A stretch of 64,000 nt of DNA from Ottelia alismoides (taxonomy: Eukaryota > Streptophyta > Magnoliopsida > Alismatales > Hydrocharitaceae), in contig JAZKJV010010627.1 of NCBI GenBank assembly GCA_037367405.1, forward strand, positions 496,001-560,000, in the 5' to 3' direction. The position numbers were made by a program, and so were the translations under genes. Position 1 is the first letter of the stretch. Each line of letters begins with the position of its first letter. The notes under the pieces are model-generated. The model was given only the letters and a program-made list of their open reading frames with translations, had not been told where the DNA came from and made no database searches. Positions 52,640 through 62,745 of this stretch are shown one piece after another.

Positions 52640-55440
52640 GCTACGTGGATTCTCTGCCTCCATTCAGATCTATCTTGGGTCATTCTCGGCTTAGATCCAA
52701 AAAACTAAGATCCCTTCATCTAGTCTCATTCCAACACTTCTTGGACCTTCCTCACCCTCTTTTAGCCAGGTCAACATTCCAAAACTCTCATCTCCTCACT
52801 GGTGCATCAATTTACCTCCTTTGCAAATGGCCAAACCACCTTAAGTGATTTTCTCGCATCTTATCCTCGACCGGAGCTACACCAACTTTCCTTCTGATGG
52901 CATCATTCCGAATACGATCTTTACGTGTGAGTATCCACACATCCACCTTAGCATTTTCATTTCTGCTACTGTCATTCTCTGCGTATATCTGATTCACAGG
53001 CCAACATTCAGATCCATAGAGCATAGCAGGTCTCACAACTGGACTGCTTTATAAAACTTTCCTTTGATTTTCAAAGGAATTTTCTTATCACAGAGAACAA
53101 CAGAGGCTCCTCTCCACTTTAGCCAGCCTGTATTTATTCTATTAGTAATATCTCCATCAATTTCTCCGTCATATTGCAAAATAGATCCCAGGTATCTAAA
53201 AGAATCTCTCTTCTGAATGTTATCATCACCTATCTTTACATCAATTCCTTCATCATTGCTTCCATCAAAAGGACACTCTATATATTCAATCTTAGTCCTA
53301 CTTATACGAAATCCTTTAGTCTCCAATGCATGTCTCCAGACCTCAAGCTTCACATTTACTCCATCTCTAGTCTCATCAATCAACACAATATCATCAGTGA
53401 ATAACATACACTAAGGTATCTCATCCTGAATGTGACTTGCCAACTCGTCCATAGTCAAAGTAAAAAGGAATGGACTCAAAGTTGAACCTTGATGCAGACC
53501 AATATTGATGTCAAAATAGTTAGTCTTCCCATACTGTATCCTTACACAAGATGAATCCCTATCATACATATCTTTTATGAGTTTAATGTATAGGACATGT
53601 ACTTGTCTCTTCTCTAAAACTCTCCACAATATCTCTTGCGGGACATAATCATAAGCCTTCTCTAAATAAATTAAAAATCATGTGTTCTTCCTTTTAGCTC
53701 TATAAAACTCCATTGTTCACCTTAGCAAGTAGATGACTTCAATAGTTGAGCGACCTGGCATGAACCCGAATTGGTTTTCTTTTACTTTGGAAACTTGCCT
53801 CAACCTTCTTTTGATCACATGTTCTCAAATTTTCATAGTGTGATTCACCATCTTGATATCTCTATAATTTGAACAATTTTGAATGTCTCCTTTGTTCTTA
53901 TGAGGAGACACCACGATGCTTCTTCTCCATTCTTCAGGTATTTTCTTGCTTCTCCAAATAACATTAAATGAATTTGTAAGCCAAGTCAAACCACGCTCAC
54001 CTAAAACTCTCCAAACTTCTATAGGAATGTCATCAGGTCCTAAACACTTGTCATGTCTCATAACCTTCAAAGCCTCCGCTACTTGTTTCCTTTTTATTCG
54101 TCTATAGCTTGCACGATTCAAGTAACTTTCACTTCTAGCTAGATTTCCCAATGTGATCTCTCTATTTCCTTCCCCAATGAAAAGCTTATGGAAGTATTTC
54201 TTCCATCTAGTCTCTATACTGAGTAACAAGCACATGACCTTCCTCATCCTTAATGCATCTCACTTGAGAAAAATCTTTGGTATTTCTTTCTCTTGCTTTA
54301 ACTAGCCTGAATATATCCTTCTGTCCCTCCTTAAAGTCGGGATTTTTGTACAAAACTTCAGAATCTTTTGACTTAGCTTCACTTGTCGCCTTCTTTGCTT
54401 CCTTCTTCTCTATTTTGTTGTTTCTGACAGTTTCAATTGTTCTTTCCTTAGACATAGCTTTAAAGAAAGCTCTTTTAATTTTGAGCTTGTCTTGCATCCC
54501 TCCACTCCACCACCAAGACTTCTTTTGGCTTGTAGCTCCTCCCTTTGACTCGCCTAGCATCTTTGGATACCCTTCGGATACAAGATGCTACTGCCTCCCA
54601 CATTTCATTAACACTTCCATTACAATCCCAAGATAAGTCTTTTAAAACCTTCTCCTTGAAGCTTGATTGCTTCTATTGAAAATTCCACCATCTAGTTCTA
54701 GTGATCTTAGAAACCCTTATTTTCTTTACTAGCCCTTTTATTTGCACATCCGTGACTAACAAGCGATGTTGGCTAGTCAGATTCTCTCCTTGGATTACTT
54801 TGCAGTTATTGCAACACAACCGATCTCTTCTTCTCAACGTAAAGTAATCTATCTAAGTTCTAGTCGAGCCACTCTTATAAGTAATTAGATGCTCCTCCCT
54901 CTTCTTGAAGAGAGTGTTTGCAATGAAAAGATCATAAGAAGTTATAAAATCTAGAAAGACTTTTCCCTCTTCATTCCTATTCCCGAAACCATGTGCTCCA
55001 TGAACACTAGCATACCCTGAAATATCCTTTCCCACATGTCCATTAAGATCTCCACCTAGATAAATCATCTCTCATTGTGGGATTCCTTGCATAATTTTAT
55101 CCAAATCCTCCCAAAAAGCTTGTTTAATCCTATCATCTAAACCAATTTGCGATGCATAAACTGAGATGATATTCAGAATTTCTTCTTCGAGAACCACTTT
55201 TAGCAATATAATCCGATCCCTAGATCTTTAAATCCTTATGGCAACCACTCCAACACCATTTCTATCCTTATCTTTACATGAATACCAAAGTTTAAATCCT
55301 GACTTCTCGATCTCCCTTGCTTTCTCTCCAACCTATTTTGTCCCCCGTAGACATAGTATCTGAATCTTCCTTCTTTTCGTCGTATCAACTATCTCCATCG
55401 ATTTGCCAGTCAAGGTGCCGATATTCTAATTACATATCCG
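52640..55440 (-). pseudogene. RTE: endonuclease-RT ORF, many stops
   Basis: Endonuclease parts are GVGVVAIRI, NIISVYASQIGLDD and YLGGDLNGHVG (about 55040). RT parts are RHDKCLGPDDIPIEVWRVLG, IGLHQGSTLSPFLFTLTMDE, and MLFTDDIVLID, where the family usually has FADD or YADD. The C-terminus reads [40 protein letters not shown] and [11 protein letters not shown]. At least eight stops or frameshifts separate these blocks. It would nick the target and prime synthesis in the nucleus if active. Confidence 0.9.
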
Positions 55441-55727
55441 CAACTTCCGTTGCAACCTCTTTTGGACTAACTTCTTTACTCGCGTGCGACTATCATGCGA
55501 GAAGCCTTGCAAAATTTTGACTTCATCCTGGTGGCGATGCAACATAACTAGCATATTTACCCGCATCGTTCCTCATGCGAGAACCCTAGTAAATTTTGAA
55601 CTACATTCGGGCAGTAATGTAGCGGCCCTTGCCAACTTCACATTGCATTTAGGCGATGCAACGTGTCGCAAGTAGCGAACACCCCAACGAAATCTAGATA
55701 TTTGCTTAAATCCATGTTTAAAACATC

Positions 55728-55827
55728 CGAACGGTTTTGAGACAAATGCCTAAATAGTGTTCTTAAAAGAACACTTTTTATGAATTTATTCGAACGGTTT
55801 TGAGATAAATTCCTAAATAGTGTTCTT
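55728..55827. repeat. Direct 37-bp repeat in the RTE 5' region
   Basis: 55728-55764 and 55791-55827 are near-identical copies beginning CGAACGGTTTTGAGA and ending AGTGTTCTT, 63 bp apart. The second copy is also one arm of the palindrome completed at 61613-61638, and its end is the target duplication of LINE O. Confidence 0.85.
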
Positions 55828-55977
55828 TTGACACTCAAAAGAGGTGGATACACTCATAGGTGTTCGCCCCAATTTATTAAAAATGGAGGTAGAATATACT
55901 TACAGCGGGGAATACAACAAAGGTCAAGGTAGATGGTAAAAGAGAGGATACCATCCGCCTCCCAAAAAAGAAAAACG
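55828..55977 (-). other. O: 3' untranslated region
   Basis: It ends ACCTCTTTTGAGTGTCAAAAG on the coding strand, close to the 3' end of LINE P. No long poly(A) is present. Confidence 0.8.
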
Positions 55978-58900
55978 TTACATCGATAACCAGTCCGTAC
56001 AGAAATTATTTGCAGCGATACAAATATTTTCCTTATAGAAGCGCTGCCCTGCAAAAATCAAGTTGTTTCTTCCCAGCCAAATGCTCCAAATACGCGCAAT
56101 GGGGACAATTCTTTCCGATCTTGGGCGAGTCGAGGCAGCAGCAAGGCTCTCCCAGAAGTCAAGCATGGAGGAACGATTCACCCATCCAACGCCATCCCAG
56201 ATGGCCTGCACGAAGGGACAATGCAAGAAAAGGTGGCCGGAGGTTTCAATGTCGAGGCCGCACAAACCACAAAAAGAAGAGATATTCGGGAATATGGAGG
56301 CGCAGCGTTCACGCGTAAGCAATCTTCCACGTCTGAGAATCCAAAGGAAAACGCCAATCCTTTCCGGAATCTTGAGATCCCAAATGAGCTTGCAGTGGCG
56401 AAGAAGAGATGCATCCGCATTCAAGACAGGGGGGAGAACAACGAGATAATCCTTTCGAGAGGAGAAAGTCCCGTCCAACCAAACAAAATGATCACGGCCC
56501 GAAGAAGGCGTAGAAGCGTCCGCAAGTAGAGTCATCAAATCGGTGAAGTCAATGAGTCGTTGGTCCGAGAGCGTGCCCAACAAAATAGGGCACCAGACGC
56601 CATCGGCCCAGCAAGAGGCCACGGAAGCGAGTTTATCCCCGGCCATCGCATAAAGACGAGGAAATAGATTCATGAAAATGCCCTTCCCGGACCAATCCAC
56701 AGTCCAGAAGCGAAAGGATCTCCCATCGCGAATAGCCGGAGCAACCAGCGAGCGGTTAGAGTTGAAGACAGAGAAGACATCGCGCCAGAAAGAATGGGAG
56801 AGGCCCTGGGAATGGCCGCCAAAAACGGATGCAAAGGCATGTCCAGCTGCCACGCGGAGGCACTGCAGCAAGAAACTCTCGTCCCGGCCAAGAAGCCTCA
56901 TCGCCCACTTGAGGAGCCAAGCATCACGAACCACTGCCAAACGCCTAACGCCAAGACCCTCGTCACATTTCGACCGAGAGATGTCGTCCCACCCAACTAA
57001 GTGCATGCCTCTTCTGTCAGAACCGTTCTTGCCCCAAAGAAAACGCCTCATTGATTTCTCCAAGCGGAGTCGGATTCCTTTGGGCAATCCGCGAGTCGAG
57101 AAGAAATAGATGGGGATAGCCGAGAGAACCGATTTGATAAGCACTAATCGACCGCCTTTGGATAGCATTGCCGCACGCCAACCAGCCAATCTGGCTTCCA
57201 CCTTCTCAATCACCCTCTGATAGTCCCGCAAGCGCGGCCGGCCTAGAGAGAGCGGCAAACCCAGGTACTCAAGCGGAAGCTCCCCGAGGGAAGCCCCCAA
57301 TAGAGAGGAGCAATCCCCGGCCTCAAGAGCCGATAAGCCAAAAGGCACCACTTTTGATTTGGCGCCGTTGATGTGGAGTCCCGAGATCTCGCAGAAAAGT
57401 TGAATCGTAGTGGCCATCCCCAAAGCCTGAGACCGGCCTCCCTCAATAAAACAAAGGGTGTCATCCGCGAATTGAAGGAGAGGGATATGAAGGTTATCCA
57501 AAAAACAGCCGCGAGTAAAACCAGCATTTGCCACTCCCTGGATCATGCGAGGCATAACATCAGCTGCCAGAACGAAAAGGAGAGGGGCGAGGGGGCAGCC
57601 CTGACGAACCCCCCTTCGAGGCTGAAAAAGTCCCCCGGTCGGCCGACCATTAATAGAGAGGGAGAAAGAGACAGTAATAACGCATCGTCTAACCCAGGAG
57701 ATCCACAACGGAGGGGAGCCCCGAGCCCTTAAAACCCCCCATAGGAAGCGCCAATCCAAAGAATCGTAGGCCTTAGCAAAGTCAATTTTCCATAGAATCC
57801 CCTTCGTGCCATTTCTATGCCAACCGTCAATGATTGCAGACGCCAGCGCGTAACAGTCGGAGATCTTTCTCCCCTGGATAAATGCGGCCTGAGCGGGAGA
57901 TATTAGAGAGTCCAGGAGGGGAGCAAGCCGAATAGCCAAAGCCTTTGCAATGATCAAATAGATGCCGTTAGATATAGCAATAGGACGAAAATCCTCGATC
58001 CGAGAAGCCCCATGTGACTTAGGAATAAGAACCAGGCTGGCCCGGTTAATCCTGTCGAACCCCCGATTACCATTGCAAAATTCGAGAGCGACATCAAGTA
58101 CGTCATTAGAGATCACATCCCAGAAGTCCCTATAGAAGGAAATGGGGAAACCGTCGGGGCCTGGGGAGGCATCGACGTTAAGGTCCCAAGCCGCCCTCTT
58201 AAGCTCCTCAAGCGTGAAAGGCCGAGTTAAGATATTAGCATCCGCGGAGGCGAGAGAAGGGACCCCCATGGCAGACCAGCGCCACGAAGAGGAGGGTTGT
58301 CGATCAAAGAAACTCTTGAAGTGATCAACCAATGTTGAGCCTAATTCACGAGAGCCCTGAACCGAGACGCCCCCAATATCAATGGAGGATATACTATTAG
58401 CGCGCTTGCGAGCACTGGCGACCCGGTGGAAGAAAGCAGTGTTAGCGTCCCCACTCTTAATCCAACGAATACGAGAGCGCTGCCTCCAATCGATCGCCTT
58501 CTTCCTGTCGTCCTCCGAGATTAGAAGTGAAGCCGAGGATCGCTCAGATAATTCATGAGGAGAGAGCTCTCTATCGTTCTCCAAACGATCGAGCCGAAGA
58601 ATAATTTCCTCCGCGTTGTTCCGAGCCAGAAGCCTAGCCTGGCGAGTGGAAAATTTGAAAGCGGCGAGGGCACGTCGAAGCGATGAAAGCTTAAGATCAA
58701 AGCGGCGAGCCGCATGGCCGGGGAAAGAGAGCTGAGACCAATGATTGCGGACGAGATCCTTAAAGTCTGATTCCAGCAGCCAGCTCCTCTCATATCGGAA
58801 GATACCATGAGGACGGGAGGATTCGTCAGCCTCCAAAATAATGGGAGAGTGATCAGAAAAAGATCGCGACCTTGAAGAAACGGAGCACAGCGGGAAGGCT

Positions 58901-59520
58901 TCCATCCAGCCATTATTAGCAAAAAATCTGTCAAGACGTGAACGAGAAGATGAATTGCGCCAAGTGAAAGAAATATCATTTGCCACCAAATCTTCGAGAG
59001 CCAAGCCATGCACGAAATCCAAAAAATCACTCGAGCCGGGATCCCGCCCCCCTCTACCACGAGGGCGGTCGCAAGCGAGTAGAGTGACATTAAAATCCCC
59101 CCCCACAATCCAAGGGATGCTTCCTAAGGCCGCAGCGTCAGCATTCAAATCCTCCCATAAGAATCGCCGAGCGAGGTGACATAATGGCGCATATACGCAT
59201 GAAAAAGCCAAAGAAATATTCGAATCCACATGAACAAGTGTAACAGTGATAGAGTGGCGTCCCAAACGAGCACAAACGAACGAAAATCTTGAAGAGCGCC
59301 AAGCAATAATAGCGCCACCAGAGGCGCCAACCGCATCCAAGGAGCAAAAAGCATCGACAGGACCTGCCCCAAACGATTTCCACAAGGCGTCGTCGACTCC
59401 CGCAAGCTTAGTTTCCTGAATAAATATAACATCACAATCCCACTCGCGCAAGCGCGAGCCCAAAGCCTGACGACGAAACGGGTCTCCCAACCCACGAACG
59501 TTCCAAGATAGTAGCATCAT
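55978..59520 (-). CDS. O: ORF2 protein (endonuclease, RT, zf-RVT), 1180 aa
   Basis: One uninterrupted frame. The apurinic-type endonuclease spans about residues 1-230, with LLSWNVRGLGDP, FIQETK, IVGGDFNV near 142, SRLDRFF and FSDHSPI. RT follows: DASPGPDGFPISFYRDFWD, RPIAISNGIYLIIAKALAIR, WKIDFAKAYDSLDWRFLWG, RRGVRQGCPLAPLLFVLAAD and the catalytic LLQFADDTLCF near 685. The thumb has YLGLPLSLGRPRLRDYQRVI. A zinc-binding zf-RVT domain (KIPERIGVFLWILRRGRLLT, CGLCGLDIETSGHLFLHC) lies near 1020-1100. All named catalytic residues are in place. The start is the first ATG after ORF1. The enzyme would nick target DNA and reverse transcribe LINE RNA at the nick. Confidence 0.95.
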   Translation of the reverse strand: MMLLSWNVRGLGDPFRRQALGSRLREWDCDVIFIQETKLAGVDDALWKSFGAGPVDAFCSLDAVGASGGAIIAWRSSRFSFVCARLGRHSITVTLVHVDSNISLAFSCVYAPLCHLARRFLWEDLNADAAALGSIPWIVGGDFNVTLLACDRPRGRGGRDPGSSDFLDFVHGLALEDLVANDISFTWRNSSSRSRLDRFFANNGWMEAFPLCSVSSRSRSFSDHSPIILEADESSRPHGIFRYERSWLLESDFKDLVRNHWSQLSFPGHAARRFDLKLSSLRRALAAFKFSTRQARLLARNNAEEIILRLDRLENDRELSPHELSERSSASLLISEDDRKKAIDWRQRSRIRWIKSGDANTAFFHRVASARKRANSISSIDIGGVSVQGSRELGSTLVDHFKSFFDRQPSSSWRWSAMGVPSLASADANILTRPFTLEELKRAAWDLNVDASPGPDGFPISFYRDFWDVISNDVLDVALEFCNGNRGFDRINRASLVLIPKSHGASRIEDFRPIAISNGIYLIIAKALAIRLAPLLDSLISPAQAAFIQGRKISDCYALASAIIDGWHRNGTKGILWKIDFAKAYDSLDWRFLWGVLRARGSPPLWISWVRRCVITVSFSLSINGRPTGGLFQPRRGVRQGCPLAPLLFVLAADVMPRMIQGVANAGFTRGCFLDNLHIPLLQFADDTLCFIEGGRSQALGMATTIQLFCEISGLHINGAKSKVVPFGLSALEAGDCSSLLGASLGELPLEYLGLPLSLGRPRLRDYQRVIEKVEARLAGWRAAMLSKGGRLVLIKSVLSAIPIYFFSTRGLPKGIRLRLEKSMRRFLWGKNGSDRRGMHLVGWDDISRSKCDEGLGVRRLAVVRDAWLLKWAMRLLGRDESFLLQCLRVAAGHAFASVFGGHSQGLSHSFWRDVFSVFNSNRSLVAPAIRDGRSFRFWTVDWSGKGIFMNLFPRLYAMAGDKLASVASCWADGVWCPILLGTLSDQRLIDFTDLMTLLADASTPSSGRDHFVWLDGTFSSRKDYLVVLPPVLNADASLLRHCKLIWDLKIPERIGVFLWILRRGRLLTRERCASIFPNISSFCGLCGLDIETSGHLFLHCPFVQAIWDGVGWVNRSSMLDFWESLAAASTRPRSERIVPIARIWSIWLGRNNLIFAGQRFYKENICIAANNFCTDWLSM

Positions 59521-59574
59521 TTAAATTAAAAAAAAATGGCCCCAAAAACAACAAAAGTAAACAGCCGATAGTCA

Positions 59575-61578
59575 CTACAGCTGGGGACGTCGCTGACCAG
59601 CCCGGCGAAGCCCTGCCGCTTCTGCAACAACCTCACGAATCGGCGAGAGGAGATCGTGAGGGAGCAAGTCCAGGCGTCGAGAATAAACTAGTCCATATCT
59701 CGCCGGTGACGCACAAAAATCATTCCAAGAGCTCCAGGATGAGGCAAAGCAAGTCGGTGATACCGAGGGATCATTCGAAGAAGAGGCCATAGCGTCGCCA
59801 GCAAACATCGAGCTTCGATTAGAGAAAGAAGGCAGAGCACCACTGTGAGAAAACATACCAGCCATGGGAGAGGAGGCAGCCCCCGAGGAGATCGAGTCCA
59901 TCGAGATGAGAAGAGTCGCCGAAGCGGATGAGTGCTGATGGTCGGACAAAAGCGTCTGGTAATAGGGCATAGAAGTAACCGGGCTAGGGCACGGATAGTC
60001 CGAATAGCAGATTAGAGGATCGTCGGAAATAAGCGGGTCAAACACCGCCCGAGAAATGCACGGATTGCCATGAAGATCCGACCCGGATGTCGGAATAGGA
60101 ACCGCCATCGAATAGCAAGAGACCACCCCGTGGTCCAGAGGATCGGGAATAGCAGAACAATTACCCTGAATAGAATCGATCTCGAGCAGGCTCCCATGCT
60201 CGTGGGGGGGTGACCTTCCCGCTTCCCAAGAAAAGTGAAGCCCAGCCGACATATCATAACGCGCGCCATGCAACTGCGGCGCTTGGATAATATCATTGCA
60301 GTATGACACGTGGCCAAAGGAAGATGAAACGCCGAGGGCATCAACGGACGATACGCCGTTGTCGGAGGAAGGAGAAGGCTGAGGAGGATCGTCCGGCGAC
60401 GGGAAGAAGAACTCCAGCTTGAAAGACCATCTGCCGAGAGATAGCTTCTCGAAAAGAACCTTACCCTTCATGGAGAGGTACAGGCTAGAGGAACATTCCA
60501 CCAATATCCTCGTGCAAGTCCAGTCAGAGCCGGGCGTCAGGCCGTCGTCCAGAACAGACACGACCTGACCCCAATTGCCGATAATCTTCGAGAGACAATG
60601 AGCGGAACGGGAGAGAAAAGGAACGCCGCGTACCTCCACCACGCATCGCTCAGTGCCCAAGGCCGCCCCATCCGCAACCCTCGGCCGCCTCCACTTGACC
60701 AAAGAAGCATCTGCACGTTGAAAGAGGAGCTCCCGTTGCTCCGGGGAGAGGCCTCTAACACAGCAACGGAAATCGTCCAGGAAGAAAAGGTCCCCCGAGA
60801 AGGTCTCGCCCAGGATAGATAGAGTATCAGAACGAACCACCTCATGATCAATACCCCGCCGCTGAAGCACTCCAATCGCCACCGTAAGCTTAACGTCCAC
60901 CGCCTTCGAGTGACACCTTCCCGAATCTTTTAGCCCGGAGGATCCACCTTCCTCGAGCCCAGCCGCAAGAAAAGGACGGCGGCCCGAGGCCGGCAGATGA
61001 TGCTGGAGAGGTTGAGAGACCAGCCTTTCGGAAGGACGAGGAAGCCGAGTATCGACCTGGGCGAGCGGAGGAGGAGGTTGAGCGCACTTACCCTTGACAT
61101 CATCACGAGCCCCAGACACCACCTGAGCGAAGGAACGGGAGTCCAGGCAAGCGGAAGAGTGACGACCTCGGCGTGAGGCCCCCGCGCGAGACGATAATAA
61201 ATGGCGATGCGGATCCATGGCCCTCGAGCTGCAAGCTAAGGAGCGGTGGCCGATTTTCCCGCACCGAAAGCAGCGTGGGGGAACGCTGCAAGCAGACGCC
61301 AAATGCCCACGGTCCCCGCAGCGGAAACAGCGTTTGCCCGGCTTGGAGTGAGATACAGTCTTCCATTCCTTCCCCGGGTCTTCAAGCCTTCGCTTCTCCG
61401 CGTGACGAGTGTCACCGAGAAAAACACCGCGATCATCCCGAGGACGACGAGAATCCCCCTGCTTCGGAACCCAAACCCCCTTGCTACGGACCCTCCTCGC
61501 AATGGAGCCCAAGCCGCTTCGGAACCTCCCACCCTCTGTTCGGAACCTCCCACTCTCTGTTCGGTGGCACTCTCCCAT
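59575..61578 (-). CDS. O: ORF1 protein with two zinc knuckles, 667 aa
   Basis: An uninterrupted frame ending 54 bp before ORF2. Two CCHC knuckles, CFRCGDRGHLASAC and CFRCGKIGHRSLAC, lie at about residues 85-112. A later part (about 300-385), VVEVRGVPFLSRSAHCLSKI with NWGQVVSVLDD and CTRILVECSSSLYLS, resembles the RNA-recognition-like fold of plant LINE ORF1 proteins. The C-terminal 270 residues are Ser- and Pro-rich without a known domain. In many plant L1 ORF1 proteins the knuckles follow that fold, so the order here looks reversed. ORF1 binds LINE RNA to form the transposition particle. An in-frame stop lies 12 bp upstream of the ATG. Confidence 0.85.
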   Translation of the reverse strand: MGECHRTESGRFRTEGGRFRSGLGSIARRVRSKGVWVPKQGDSRRPRDDRGVFLGDTRHAEKRRLEDPGKEWKTVSHSKPGKRCFRCGDRGHLASACSVPPRCFRCGKIGHRSLACSSRAMDPHRHLLSSRAGASRRGRHSSACLDSRSFAQVVSGARDDVKGKCAQPPPPLAQVDTRLPRPSERLVSQPLQHHLPASGRRPFLAAGLEEGGSSGLKDSGRCHSKAVDVKLTVAIGVLQRRGIDHEVVRSDTLSILGETFSGDLFFLDDFRCCVRGLSPEQRELLFQRADASLVKWRRPRVADGAALGTERCVVEVRGVPFLSRSAHCLSKIIGNWGQVVSVLDDGLTPGSDWTCTRILVECSSSLYLSMKGKVLFEKLSLGRWSFKLEFFFPSPDDPPQPSPSSDNGVSSVDALGVSSSFGHVSYCNDIIQAPQLHGARYDMSAGLHFSWEAGRSPPHEHGSLLEIDSIQGNCSAIPDPLDHGVVSCYSMAVPIPTSGSDLHGNPCISRAVFDPLISDDPLICYSDYPCPSPVTSMPYYQTLLSDHQHSSASATLLISMDSISSGAASSPMAGMFSHSGALPSFSNRSSMFAGDAMASSSNDPSVSPTCFASSWSSWNDFCASPARYGLVYSRRLDLLPHDLLSPIREVVAEAAGLRRAGQRRPQL

Positions 61579-61593
61579 CCCACTCCCTCAGAA

Positions 61594-61715
61594 TCCTAAA
61601 TAGTGTTCTTAAAAGAACACAATTTAGGAATTTATCTCTCTTGCGTTGGTTGTCAGCTACCTAACAGGCAACCCTCCTCAATTTACCCGGGCTTGGGACC
61701 AGCCATGACTGAGTT
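61594..61715 (-). other. RTE: 5' end beyond LINE O
   Basis: It carries the second copy of O's target duplication, the second palindrome arm (61613-61638) and the RTE 5' sequence CCCAAGCCCG on the coding strand. Confidence 0.8.
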
Positions 61716-61729
61716 GGTTCATGGAATAA

Positions 61730-61751
61730 ACAACTCATTCTTTTTCCCAAC
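61730..61751 (+). repeat. N: LTR, last part
   Basis: ACAACTCATTCTTTTTCCCA completes the LTR; the terminal CA expected before the primer site is eroded. Confidence 0.75.
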
Positions 61752-62051
61752 TTGATATCAAAGCGACGGTCTTTGATCGAAGCTGTTGTACCTGAGAAAC
61801 CCTAACCCTCTTCCGCCCGCCCCTCAGCTCTCTCTCTCTCTCTCTCTTCCGCTACCAGCTCTCTCGCTCTCTCGCTTTCACCACCCACCACCATCGGCTC
61901 TCTCTTCTGCTGTAGGTCTCGTCTGCACCGCTGCTTCCACCGCGAGTCTCTTCTATGGTCCCTTGAAACCTTTGTCTTCGCCTGCATCATGGTATCTTTC
62001 CTGTTGATGGATTTGGTTGCATCCTAAGTCTACACATGCAATCACTGTTCA

Positions 62052-62196
62052 TGTTGTGGGGAAATAATGACTTGCTAATTCATGAGGCCCTAGGGTTCTC
62101 TTATATAGGAGAGTAACATGTTGGACAAATTGCATAAAGAGGACAAGAAGAATAGATAATATATAAAAGACACAAAAGATAACTAATCTCTCCGCA
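62052..62196 (-). repeat. Q: 3' LTR (145 bp)
   Basis: TGTTGTGGGGAAAT to TCTCCGCA on the plus strand, followed by CTCCGCCTCATGC, an eroded polypurine complement. GGTTCTCTTATATAGGAGAG carries the TATA-like core. Confidence 0.83.
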
Positions 62197-62745
62197 CTCC
62201 GCCTCATGCTTGAACATAGATATCTCCATGCTCAGCTTGGAACAATATCTCTGATAAGACCCTCTTGCTGCCCTTGGTAAGTACACCTGCTGTCTGATTT
62301 CTTGAGCTAACATGAGTGGTAGAGATGAGGCCCTTCTGTATCATGTCTCAAGTGTATGACATTCAACCTCTATATGCTTGGTCCTTTCATGGAAAGCTGG
62401 GTTGTTGCTATGAAGAGAGTAACCCGGTTGTCACATTGGAGGTGCATGGGAAGATGCACCTTAACCATTAGGTCAGTAAGAACAAATCTGACCGACATCA
62501 TCACTGTACTCTTCTGTGCCATGGCCCTGTATTCTGATTCTGCACTGCATCTGGCAACCAAGGAACTCAAAAGCCAAGGGTAGACTTGTTGCCCTTGGGA
62601 CACCCCGGATAATCTGCATATGCATAAGCTGTAATGGCACGGTATGCACATTTGCTGAATAGAAGAGAAGCGTCCGGTGATGCCTTCATATACCTTAGAA
62701 TCATATGGACTGCATCCATATGTTCATGTCTAAGCTGCTCCATGA
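62197..62745 (-). pseudogene. Q: RNase H
   Basis: The coding strand gives ARCSAESEYRAMAQKSTVMM, SVRFVLTDLMVKVHLPMHLQ with CDNRVTLFIA, and YCSKLSMEISMF, in more than two frames. The end reads SMEISMF where sisters have SMIDIYAP. Several frameshifts; nonfunctional. Confidence 0.84.

Larger units (their letters stand above)
55828..61593 (-). mobile_element. LINE O: L1-type LINE with two open ORFs
   Basis: The element is 5766 bp, flanked by a perfect 17-bp duplication TCCTAAATAGTGTTCTT at 55811-55827 and 61594-61610. On the coding strand it has ORF1 (61578-59575), a 54-bp gap, ORF2 (59520-55978) and a 150-bp 3' UTR with GGGGCGAACACC and a short terminal AAAAG. Only 15 bp precede the ORF1 ATG, so the 5' UTR is absent or cut. 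Perfect duplication and open ORFs indicate a recent insertion. Confidence 0.94.
52601..61715 (-). mobile_element. RTE-clade LINE, full length, dead, split by LINE O
   Basis: A 14-bp duplication GGTTCATGGAATAA at 52587-52600 and 61716-61729 flanks it. Without O it is about 3.3 kb. On the coding strand the 3' end is a TTGTTGTTGTTA tail, typical of plant RTE elements, and the 5' end has CATGGCTGGTCCCAAGCCCG, a known RTE 5' feature. The ORF has many stops and frame changes. Confidence 0.92.
52470..62051 (+). mobile_element. Copia N: 5' LTR and leader, split by an RTE LINE
   Basis: The LTR is in two parts, 52470-52600 and 61730-61751, rejoining at GGTTCATGGAATAA. A degenerate primer site TGATATCAAAGC (61753-61764) and a leader with a CT microsatellite (61828-61846) follow. 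The leader resembles that of E. It ends at 62051 where element Q begins, so the body of N is elsewhere or lost. Confidence 0.83.

Noticed and set aside
56063..57732. Plus-strand open frames opposite LINE O ORF2
   Set aside because: Antisense shadows of an intact GC-rich ORF2; no motif is visible in them.
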